This document shows positions 1 through 6,401 of a DNA stretch of 8,872 nucleotides, in pieces; within the stretch, counting starts at the first letter, position 1; every line of letters begins with the position of its first letter. The DNA comes from Elusimicrobiota bacterium (GTDB taxonomy: Bacteria; Elusimicrobiota; Elusimicrobia; Elusimicrobiales; UBA9959), in assembly GCA_003482905.1 (NCBI GenBank), contig DMXM01000034.1, positions 1-8,872 of the forward strand, read 5' to 3'. A program made the position numbers and the translations under genes. The notes beneath the pieces are model-generated. The model was not told the DNA's origin and searched no databases. It saw only the letters and a list, made by a program, of their open reading frames with translations.

Positions 1-1332
1 ATGAGGGCGGCGGAAGCCATCCTTACCGCCCGCGGCGGTATGACCTCCCACGCGGCCCTCGTGGCCCGCGGCTGGGGCAAATGCTGCGTGGTGGGCTGCG
101 CCGACGTGAAGATAGACCTGAAGGCCAGGGTCCTCACGCTGGGCGGCGAAGTCCTAAAGGAAGGCTCCTGGATCTCCCTCAACGGTTCCCGCGGTTTCAT
201 CTACACCGGCAAGATGCCGCTGGTGGAACCCAGCGAAGTCACCATGACGATGCTCCAGGACTTCCTGAAGTTCTGCAATTCCATACGCGCGCTCAAAGTC
301 TGGACCAACGCCGATACGCCTTCGGATTCGGCCCAGGCCCGCACTTACGGCGCCGAGGGCATCGGCCTCTTCCGCATAGAGCACATGTTCTACGGCAAGG
401 GCTCCGACGCGGCGCTGTTCCAGCTGCGCAAGATGATCATGTCCAAGAACCTCGAGGAGCGCAAAGCCGCCTTGAACGACCTGTTCCCCTACATGAAGAA
501 CGACCTTAAGGCCACCTTCAAGGTAATGGAAGGCTTCCACGTGACCGTGCGCCTCATGGATCCCCCCCTGCACGAGTTCGTTCCGCACCAGAAGGAGAAG
601 CTTGAGGAACTGGGCAAAGCCCTGGGCATCTCCTTTGAGGAACTCGAAGCCCGCGCCACGGCGCTGCGCGAATCCAACCCCATGATGGGCCACCGCGGCG
701 TGCGCCTGGGCGTCACCTACCCGGAGATCACCGAAATGCAGGCCCGCGCGATATTCGAAGCCGCGGCCGAGCTTCAGAAAGAAGGTATTAAGGTGTTCCC
801 GGACATCATGATCCCAGTGGTTTCCCTGGAGAACGAGGTGAAGCACCAGACCGAGATCATCCACCGCGTGTACGCGGAAGTCATGAAGCAGAAAGGCGTG
901 AAGGTAAAGTACATGGTCGGCACCATGATAGAGATACCCCGCGCCTGCCTTATGGCCGGCAAGCTCGCCGAGACCATGGAGTTCTTCTCCTTCGGCACCA
1001 ACGACCTCACCCAGATGACCTTCGGTTATTCCCGCGACGACTCCGGTCCGTTCCTTAACGACTACGTGAAGAAGGGCATTATCCCCGTGGACCCCTTCCA
1101 GACCATAGACCAGGACGGCGTGGGCGAACTGATAAAGATCACCGTCGAGCGCGGCCGCAAGACCCGCAAAGACCTGAAGATAGGCATCTGCGGCGAACAG
1201 GGCGGCGAGCCGGCCAGCGTGGCGTTCTGCCACAAGGTGGGCCTGACTTACGTGTCCTGCTCCCCGTTCCGCGTGCCTATAGCCATACTGTCCGCGGCCC
1301 AGTCCCAGATACGCAACCCGAGAAAGAAATAA
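1..1332 (+). CDS. ppdK: Pyruvate phosphate dikinase, C-terminal half (5' end outside window)
   Basis: This enzyme interconverts ATP, phosphate and pyruvate with AMP, pyrophosphate and PEP in the cytoplasm, and serves glycolysis or gluconeogenesis in many anaerobes. The 443 visible residues are about half of the usual 870-900. The leading ATG is an internal Met, because the catalytic-His loop GGMTSH (His17) follows at once and the ATP-grasp domain must lie upstream. Residues 1-75 are the swivelling phosphohistidine domain, and about 85-443 form the PEP/pyruvate TIM barrel. Family motifs present are NPMMGHRG (226-233), GTMIEIPRA (307-315), FGTNDLTQ (331-338) and the catalytic Cys397 in CGEQGGEP, with the SCSPFRVPIA signature near the end. 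One change is seen: the usual R-T-E-H segment reads R-I-E-H at 125-128. gmk starts 4 bases after the stop. The identity is certain; only the length is cut. Confidence 0.97.
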   Translation: MRAAEAILTARGGMTSHAALVARGWGKCCVVGCADVKIDLKARVLTLGGEVLKEGSWISLNGSRGFIYTGKMPLVEPSEVTMTMLQDFLKFCNSIRALKVWTNADTPSDSAQARTYGAEGIGLFRIEHMFYGKGSDAALFQLRKMIMSKNLEERKAALNDLFPYMKNDLKATFKVMEGFHVTVRLMDPPLHEFVPHQKEKLEELGKALGISFEELEARATALRESNPMMGHRGVRLGVTYPEITEMQARAIFEAAAELQKEGIKVFPDIMIPVVSLENEVKHQTEIIHRVYAEVMKQKGVKVKYMVGTMIEIPRACLMAGKLAETMEFFSFGTNDLTQMTFGYSRDDSGPFLNDYVKKGIIPVDPFQTIDQDGVGELIKITVERGRKTRKDLKIGICGEQGGEPASVAFCHKVGLTYVSCSPFRVPIAILSAAQSQIRNPRKK

Positions 1333-1336
1333 GCAA

Positions 1337-1975
1337 GTGCGTCCCGGCCGCTACAAGTACTTCCCGATGGTCATTTCCTCCCCCTCGGGGGGAGGAAAGA
1401 CCGTCGTGCGTTCCGGCCTGCTTAAGCTGGATAAAAGGTTCGCTTTCAGCGTGACCTGCACCACCAGGGAAAAACGTCCCGGCGAGGTTGACGGCCGGGA
1501 CTACTACTTCGTTACCGTGGAGCAGTTTAAAAAACTCAGGCGCGAAGGCAAACTGCTGGAGTGGGCGACGGTACACGGCAACTTTTACGGCACCCCGGTG
1601 AAGTCGGTGGCGGCCGTGCTGCAGGCGGGCCGCATCCCGGTAATGACCATAGACGTGAAGGGCGCGCACTCGGTCAAAAAAATATTTCCCGGAGCGGTTA
1701 CCGTGTTCCTGCTGCCTCCGGACCTGAAGACGCTGGTACAGCGGTTACGCGGGCGCGGCGAGGCCCCGGAGAACGTGGCCGTGCGGCTTGAGACGGCCCG
1801 CTCGGAAATAAAAGTGGCGTCGCGGTTCGATTACCTCGTTATAAACGACAAGCTGCCCGAGGCCATCCGCGAAGTTGCCGCCATAGCGGACCTTGAAACC
1901 CGCAAGATAGGCCGCAACCTGGACAAGGTGAAGGCTTTCGGGCGGCAGCTCGGGAAAAGAAGCCGCAAGGCGTAG
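1337..1975 (+). CDS. gmk: Guanylate kinase
   Basis: It phosphorylates GMP to GDP with ATP, an essential cytoplasmic step in guanine nucleotide synthesis and recycling. The 212 residues match the family's usual size of about 200. The P-loop is SSPSGGGKT (14-22), close to the SAPSGAGKS form of E. coli. The GMP-binding region follows with T-T-R at 42-44, RPGEVDGRDYYF at 47-58, and LEWATVHGNFYGTP at 74-87. A D-V-K-G-A segment (106-110) and the FDYLVIND strand (164-171) complete the fold. The GTG start gives the usual ten or so residues before the first strand. An in-frame ATG at 1367 would begin directly at that strand and is less likely. No strong ribosome binding site is visible, and the gene lies 4 bases after ppdK, so it is probably cotranscribed with it. 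The product is clear. Confidence 0.95.
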   Translation: MRPGRYKYFPMVISSPSGGGKTVVRSGLLKLDKRFAFSVTCTTREKRPGEVDGRDYYFVTVEQFKKLRREGKLLEWATVHGNFYGTPVKSVAAVLQAGRIPVMTIDVKGAHSVKKIFPGAVTVFLLPPDLKTLVQRLRGRGEAPENVAVRLETARSEIKVASRFDYLVINDKLPEAIREVAAIADLETRKIGRNLDKVKAFGRQLGKRSRKA

Positions 1976-1990
1976 ACAGATCTTAGACAG
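1973..1990 (+). repeat. Short direct repeat TAGACAG x2 upstream of rpoZ
   Basis: The heptamer TAGACAG occurs at 1973-1979 and 1984-1990, with a period of 11 bases, or about one helical turn. It spans the gmk stop codon and the 35-base gap before rpoZ. The junction also contains AGATCT, a 6-base palindrome (1978-1983). It could be a small operator or chance; nothing else supports a function. Confidence 0.25.
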
Positions 1991-1999
1991 GATTCATAC

Positions 2000-2010
2000 G
2001 GAGGATTACT
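2000..2010 (+). promoter_or_regulatory. Ribosome binding site of rpoZ
   Basis: GGAGG lies at 2001-2005, 5 bases before the ATG at 2011. It is the only near-consensus Shine-Dalgarno sequence at a gene start here, and it fixes the rpoZ start. The small omega-like subunit is probably translated independently of gmk. Confidence 0.75.
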
Positions 2011-2340
2011 ATGACGACGCATGTTAAAATTGAAACCGAGAACGATCTCGAGAAACTTATATCCGACTACGGCCCTTCCAAGTACCAGGATATAGTGCGC
2101 GCCATGCAGTGGGCCCGCCACCTGCGCCGCCAGGAGGAGTTCCGCAACGTCCCCATGGCCGAACTCATCGACCGCTCGCTGTTCGACGTCGTAAGCGGGA
2201 AGGTCAAGGTGGACGAGATCGAAGCGTCCGTCAAGACCGACCAGGCGATCGAGGAAAAACTCGCCGCCAAGCGTACCGACGAGCCCCGCAAGCCCCGCAA
2301 AGAAGGCAAAGAAGAGAAGCCGGCCAAAGACGCCGCTTAG
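2011..2340 (+). CDS. rpoZ: Probable DNA-directed RNA polymerase omega subunit
   Basis: This is a 109-residue protein. Omega binds the beta' subunit and helps RNA polymerase assemble. The stretch SKYQDIVRAMQWARHLRR (23-40) resembles the omega helix usually written as R/K-Y-E-L-V-x-x-A-A-x-R-A-R-x-L. Residues 46-70, with the A-E-L-I-D and S-G-K-V segments, resemble the following ALxEIAxGKI segment. The match is distant: Met-Gln-Trp replaces the usual Ala-Ala-Lys, and the second helix is divergent. Position strongly favours omega, since rpoZ follows gmk directly in many bacteria and priA lies downstream. The last 20 or so residues (89-109) are a Lys/Glu/Pro-rich, probably disordered tail. A strong GGAGG site supports the start. 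If it is not omega, it is an uncharacterised small charged protein. Confidence 0.7.
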   Translation: MTTHVKIETENDLEKLISDYGPSKYQDIVRAMQWARHLRRQEEFRNVPMAELIDRSLFDVVSGKVKVDEIEASVKTDQAIEEKLAAKRTDEPRKPRKEGKEEKPAKDAA

Positions 2341-2394
2341 TCCTTTTATGGCCGTCTTAAGCGCACAGTGCCTGGTGCGGCACCTTCGCACGAA

Positions 2395-3186
2395 ATGAAG
2401 CGGGAGCTCGCCGAGGCGGCCAGGGACCTGTCCGCCTATCTCAGATCCCTGGATGAAAATCTGGCCGAGCTCCCCCGCACCGGCGGCGAAGCTAAGCCGG
2501 CCGGCGCCGCCGCCGCGGCGGAGGAAAAATACCCGCACGTTACCGCTACCCCCATGACCAAACACCCCCCCGCCGATATGGATTCGCTTGCCCTGAAGGT
2601 GAAGAAATGCCGCAAATGCCAGCTGGGCAACGCCAGGCTCAACGCCGTTTTCGGCGTCGGCAGCTATAAAGCGAAGGTGGTTTTTGTGGGCGAGGGGCCC
2701 GGTTTCCAGGAAGACCATAAGGGAGAACCTTTTGTGGGCCGGTCGGGGCAGCTCCTAGACAAAATACTCGAAACCGTGCTGGGGCTGAAGCGCTCGGATG
2801 TATACATCGCCAATATAGTGAAGTGCCACCCGATGAAGAACCCGGAAACCCCCGAGGCCCACGGCAACGACCGTCCCCCCACCCCGGAGGAGATCTCGGC
2901 CTGCCGCCCTTACCTCGACGAGCAGCTGCGCGCCATAAAGCCGGCCTGTATAGTCACCCTGGGTTCAGTGGCCACCAAGGTGCTGCTGGGGATAGATAAG
3001 GGGATCTCCCTGGTGCGGGGCCACTGGTACGACTACCCGGTGGAGCTGTTCGGCCCCGGCCATCCCATAAAAGTTCTCCCCACCTACCATCCCGCGGCGC
3101 TGTTGCGCAATTCCAACCTGAAACGCGATACCTGGGAAGACATGAAGAGGCTCAAGGCTTTTCTCGAGACCGGAAAAATAAGTTAA
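2395..3186 (+). CDS. Uracil-DNA glycosylase, family 4-type (Fe-S cluster)
   Basis: It removes uracil from DNA, arising from cytosine deamination or dUTP incorporation, to begin base-excision repair. Residues are numbered from the ATG at 2395 (263 aa). A 4Fe-4S cluster is expected on Cys72, Cys75, Cys144 and Cys170. The active-site motif GEGPGFQED is at 99-107, followed by GEPFVGRSGQLLD. The C-terminal DNA-binding motif HPAALLR is at 232-238. The Cys144-Cys170 spacing is 25 residues, against 14-17 in the classical family-4 pattern, owing to a Pro/Asn-rich insertion before the conserved P-T-P-E-E-I. About 70 residues precede the first Cys: a charged helix, then an Ala-rich linker. Such extensions occur in proteins annotated as phage SPO1 polymerase-related. 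The start is uncertain: a GTG at 2368 would add 9 residues, and neither has a clear ribosome site. The stop lies 25 bases before the priA ATG. Confidence 0.92.
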   Translation: MKRELAEAARDLSAYLRSLDENLAELPRTGGEAKPAGAAAAAEEKYPHVTATPMTKHPPADMDSLALKVKKCRKCQLGNARLNAVFGVGSYKAKVVFVGEGPGFQEDHKGEPFVGRSGQLLDKILETVLGLKRSDVYIANIVKCHPMKNPETPEAHGNDRPPTPEEISACRPYLDEQLRAIKPACIVTLGSVATKVLLGIDKGISLVRGHWYDYPVELFGPGHPIKVLPTYHPAALLRNSNLKRDTWEDMKRLKAFLETGKIS

Positions 3187-3211
3187 GCGATTGAGCGGGG
3201 GCGGCGCTTAT

Positions 3212-5188
3212 ATGCTGGCTGAAATCTCATTCCCCATCCCATTAAGAAAGAACTTCTACTACCTCCTGCCGGAGGAGCTGGAGCTTAACGCGGCCCCTGG
3301 CCTGCGGGTCCTGGCCCCTTTTGGCAAGCGGGAGGCCGTGGGCGTAATGATCCGCGTCATGCCCGAAAAGGACGCCGATCTTACCGGGTTCCGTGAATTA
3401 AAAACCATCACCAGGCTTCTCGACGAGAACCCGCTTTTCCCCGAGGACGCGCTGGCGCTTTCAGCCTGGATGTCCGGGCGCTGGGGCTCGCCGCAGGGGC
3501 TTTGCCTGGGGGCTTTTTACTCCCACGCGCCTAAAGACCCGCCGCCCGCGGCCGTTCCCGCGCCCCCGCCCCTGCCGGCGGCGGCGTTCGACGCGCCGGA
3601 AATAAAGGAATTATTGGACGCCTTAACGCGGGCTGAAGCCGGGGCTTATTTGCTGCGGCTGTCCGCCCTGGAGCGCCGGGAATCAGTTTACCCGGCGCTG
3701 TTCGCGGCGGGGTTGCGCCGCGAAGGTGCCCAGGGGCTGCTGCTGGTTCCGGACCTAAGTTCCATCCCGCCGCTGGCCGCCGCGCTGGAGGCGGTCTTCC
3801 CGGGCAGGGTGGGCGTCTGGCACGCGCGGTTGACGCCGAAAAAGCGCGCGGCGGCCTGGGCCGGAGCCTCGGGCGGCGGGTTCAAGGTGATGATAGCCAC
3901 GCGGACGGGCGTTTTCCTGGCCTTCAAGGACCTGAAGCTCGGGGTCATGGACGGCGAACACGAGGAAATTTACAAGCAGGAAGAGGCTGAGCCGTACTAT
4001 CACGCGCGCGAAGTCCTCCTCCGGCGCATGGAGGCGCTAGGCGGGCAGGCCGTCCTGGCCAGTCCGACCCCCTCGATAGAGGCCTGGGGCGCGGCGGCCG
4101 GTAAGCGGCTGGAAAGGTTCGACGCGGCCCTCCCCGCCGCGGTTTCCGGCTCCGGGGCGGACGTGCGCGTGCTCGACATGGCGCAATACCCCGGCGATAT
4201 ACTGGCGCGTCCGCTGGCCGACGGCCTGCGCGCCGCCGTAGCGGCGGGCGGCCAGGCGCTGGTGATAGCGGGGCGCAAGGGTTACGCCTCCAGACTTTTC
4301 TGCGCTAACTGCGGGTGGATGCCCCGCTGCGCGGATTGCGGCCCCGGCATGACCCTGCTCAAGACCGGGGAGGGCGGCGGCCCGGTGCTGCTGTGCAGGC
4401 GCTGCGGAAAAAAAGAGGCCAGGCCCGAAACCTGCCCTAAGTGCGCCGGCAAAGTCTTCCGCGAGTACGGGGCCGGCTCGCAAAAAACCCAGGAAGCTGT
4501 CCTCAGGCTTTTACCCGGCGCCAAAGTGGCCCGCTTCGACGGGGACGTGCTGCGGGGGTCCCTTAAGGCCATGCGCTCGGAACTTGAAAGTTTTTCCAAG
4601 GGGGAGGCCGACGTGCTGGTGGGAACGCGCATAGCGCTGCGCGAGCTTGGGGCGCCAAGGCTCTCCCTGGTGGCCTTCCTGGACGCCGACGCGGACCTCT
4701 CCAGCGCCGATTTTCGGGCCTCGGAAAAAGCCTATCAGTCCTTTTACGGGGCCTGGCGTCTGCTGGGGGCGAAAGGCGACCTTTTCATACAGACCCGCGA
4801 AGCCGGGCATTACGTGTTCTCCCGTCTGGCCGAGATGGATTACCCCTCGTTCGCCGACGGCGAACTGGGCGCGCGCAAGGATTTCTTTTATCCTCCCTTT
4901 TCTTACATAGTGAAGGCCCGGTTCGCTTCGTTCGACCAGCGCGCCGTGGACGCGGCGTCCGCTGATTTCCTTAAGGCGCTATCCTTCCTGGGCGCTTCGG
5001 GCGACGGCAGCGAGATCCTCGGCCCGGTTCTGCCCCCCGGGCAGGAAAAGCGGAAGTTCGCCAGCGAGTATTACCTGGTGAAGGCCGCCACGGAAAAGGC
5101 CGCCATGCTGGCCCTGGAAAAGGCCCAGGCGCTGCCGCAGCGCCCGGGGGTTAAATATTTCGTGGAAGCGGACCCTTACGGGTTTTGA
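3212..5188 (+). CDS. priA: Primosomal protein N' (PriA), with degenerate helicase motifs
   Basis: PriA recognises stalled forks and D-loops and starts reloading of the replicative helicase. From the ATG at 3212 the product has 658 residues, against about 730 in E. coli; a TTG at 3191 would add seven. I prefer the ATG because MLAEISFPIPL matches the typical PriA N-terminus. Residues 1-103 resemble the 3' DNA-end-binding domain, and 106-130 are an Ala/Pro linker. Eight zinc cysteines are intact (364, 367, 373, 376, 395, 398, 408, 411), spaced nearly as in E. coli. GRKGYAS, H-E-E-I-Y-K-Q-E-E, DFRASEK and YPPFSY also mark PriA. The ATPase motifs are degraded: no GSGKT where Walker A should be (147-160), D-G-E-H instead of D-E-E-H (247-250), S-P-T instead of S-A-T (284-286), and no G-R-A-G-R (509-522). 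The frame is long and intact, so I infer a functional pseudohelicase, not a pseudogene. Confidence 0.93.
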   Translation: MLAEISFPIPLRKNFYYLLPEELELNAAPGLRVLAPFGKREAVGVMIRVMPEKDADLTGFRELKTITRLLDENPLFPEDALALSAWMSGRWGSPQGLCLGAFYSHAPKDPPPAAVPAPPPLPAAAFDAPEIKELLDALTRAEAGAYLLRLSALERRESVYPALFAAGLRREGAQGLLLVPDLSSIPPLAAALEAVFPGRVGVWHARLTPKKRAAAWAGASGGGFKVMIATRTGVFLAFKDLKLGVMDGEHEEIYKQEEAEPYYHAREVLLRRMEALGGQAVLASPTPSIEAWGAAAGKRLERFDAALPAAVSGSGADVRVLDMAQYPGDILARPLADGLRAAVAAGGQALVIAGRKGYASRLFCANCGWMPRCADCGPGMTLLKTGEGGGPVLLCRRCGKKEARPETCPKCAGKVFREYGAGSQKTQEAVLRLLPGAKVARFDGDVLRGSLKAMRSELESFSKGEADVLVGTRIALRELGAPRLSLVAFLDADADLSSADFRASEKAYQSFYGAWRLLGAKGDLFIQTREAGHYVFSRLAEMDYPSFADGELGARKDFFYPPFSYIVKARFASFDQRAVDAASADFLKALSFLGASGDGSEILGPVLPPGQEKRKFASEYYLVKAATEKAAMLALEKAQALPQRPGVKYFVEADPYGF

Positions 5189-5220
5189 CCTCGCGCGCGT
5201 AAGCGCAAAAATAATACAAT
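5185..5220 (+). promoter_or_regulatory. Possible sigma-70-type promoter for the tyrS operon
   Basis: The 40 bases between priA and tyrS turn abruptly AT-rich. TTGACC (5185-5190), overlapping the priA stop, is one base from a consensus -35. Candidate -10 boxes are AATAAT (5210-5215, spacer 19) and TACAAT (5215-5220, spacer 24, too long for that -35). Either would start transcription within about 0-8 bases of the tyrS ATG. The motif is read by eye and the spacing is not ideal. Confidence 0.4.
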
Positions 5221-5228
5221 TGATAATT

Positions 5229-6401
5229 ATGAACACAGACGATATTTTGAAAGAGCTGACGCGCGGCGCGGTGGATATCGTGAGCCGCGAGGAGCTGGCC
5301 AAAAAGCTGGCCTCGGGCAAAAAACTCCGCGTAAAGCTGGGCGTGGACCCCACCAGCCGCGACCTCCACCTGGGACACAGCGTCGTGCTCGGAAAACTGC
5401 GCCAGTTCCAGGACCTGGGCCACACCGCCGTCCTCATTATAGGCGACTTTACCGCCCAGGTGGGCGATCCTTCCGGCCGCGACTCCACCCGCCCGGTCAT
5501 CGACCATGAAACCGTGGCCGCCAACGCTAAAACCTATACCGAGCAGGCCTATAAGGTGCTGGACCCAGACAGGACGGAGATCCGTTTTAACGGCGAGTGG
5601 CTCAAACCTTTCATCGGCGACCCGTCCAAGGGCGTCTCCGATTTTATCAGCACCGCCAAGAGCGTCACTGTTTCGCGCCTGCTGGAACGCGAAGATTTCA
5701 AGAACCGCATGAAGGCCGAAACCCCGGTGAGCCTGCTGGAGATACTCTACCCGGTCTTCCAGGGCTACGACTCGGTGGCCGTTAAGGCCGATATAGAATT
5801 GGGCGGCCAGGACCAGATCTTCAACCTGCTGATGGGCCGCGACCTGCAGAAACTTAACGGCCAGGAACCGCAGGTGGTCATGACCATGCCGCTCCTGATA
5901 GGCACCGACGGCGAAAAGAAAATGTCCAAGTCCTACGGCAATTACGTCGCCCTGAACGACCACCCCAACGACATGTTCGGAAAAATGATGTCGGTCTCCG
6001 ACGCGCTGATGTACGCCTACTACGAACTGCTCACCTCCGAGGACGCGGCCGCCGTGAAAGCGGAGCACCCGATGGAGGCCAAGAAAAAGCTGGCGGCCCT
6101 TATCACCGCCCGCTACCACGGCCCGGAGCAGGCTTCCGCGGCCAGGGCCCATTTCGAGCAGGTGTTCTCCAGGAAGGAGCTGCCGGAGGAGATGGAGGTG
6201 TTCCGCGCCGAAAAGCCCGGAAAACTCTCGTATCTGATGGTAAACGCCGGGCTGGCCAAGGGCATGAACGAGGCCCGCCGGCTTATAGAGCAGGGAGCGG
6301 TGCGCCTGGACGGGGAAAAGGTCGGCGAGGATATCGTTTTTGAGCCGAGGAACTGCGTGCTGCAAGTGGGGCGCCGTCAGTTCCGGAAGATAGAGAAATG
6401 A
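5229..6401 (+). CDS. tyrS: Tyrosyl-tRNA synthetase
   Basis: This class I synthetase charges tRNA-Tyr with tyrosine in the cytoplasm. Numbered from the ATG at 5229, it has 390 residues, normal for a bacterial TyrRS. The HIGH motif is HLGH (47-50) within VDPTSRDLHLGH, the KMSKS loop is at 231-235, and the tyrosine-pocket region YPVFQGYDSV is near 174-183. LGGQDQIFNLLMGRDL follows. An S4-like RNA-binding domain closes the protein (about 331-388, with A-R-R-L-I-E-Q-G-A-V). The V-D-P-T-S-R-D and GGQDQ forms fit the TyrZ-like subgroup better than the E. coli TyrS type. A TTG at 5220 would add three residues; the ATG is more likely. There is no Shine-Dalgarno sequence and no room for a T-box leader. 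The stop overlaps the next gene's start (ATGA), making tyrS the first gene of a coupled operon. Confidence 0.97.
   Translation: MNTDDILKELTRGAVDIVSREELAKKLASGKKLRVKLGVDPTSRDLHLGHSVVLGKLRQFQDLGHTAVLIIGDFTAQVGDPSGRDSTRPVIDHETVAANAKTYTEQAYKVLDPDRTEIRFNGEWLKPFIGDPSKGVSDFISTAKSVTVSRLLEREDFKNRMKAETPVSLLEILYPVFQGYDSVAVKADIELGGQDQIFNLLMGRDLQKLNGQEPQVVMTMPLLIGTDGEKKMSKSYGNYVALNDHPNDMFGKMMSVSDALMYAYYELLTSEDAAAVKAEHPMEAKKKLAALITARYHGPEQASAARAHFEQVFSRKELPEEMEVFRAEKPGKLSYLMVNAGLAKGMNEARRLIEQGAVRLDGEKVGEDIVFEPRNCVLQVGRRQFRKIEK

Noticed and set aside
154..1233. A 359-codon open frame on the minus strand opposite ppdK
   Set aside because: Its composition (His, Leu, Gly, Val) is that of a shadow of GC-rich coding sequence, and it has no recognisable motif.
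1831..2718. A 295-codon minus-strand frame across gmk, rpoZ and the glycosylase
   Set aside because: It spans three well-supported + strand genes, including their gaps, and has no domain or ribosome site.
3191..3211. TTG at 3191 as the priA start
   Set aside because: The added residues are Gly-rich and unlike PriA, whereas the ATG at 3212 gives the normal family N-terminus.
3212..5188. priA as a decaying pseudogene
   Set aside because: The frame is long and uninterrupted, all eight zinc cysteines are kept, and codon use matches the neighbours.
5195..5206. GCGC-GTAA-GCGC hairpin after priA as a terminator
   Set aside because: The stem has only 4 pairs and is followed by A-rich sequence, not a T run, so it does not fit an intrinsic terminator on the + strand.
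5189..5228. T-box or other riboswitch controlling tyrS
   Set aside because: The gap is only 40 bases and holds no specifier stem, T-box sequence or terminator.
5151..6365. A 404-codon open frame on the minus strand opposite tyrS
   Set aside because: tyrS on the + strand has full family motifs. The antisense frame shows no domain and reflects GC-rich third positions of the true gene.
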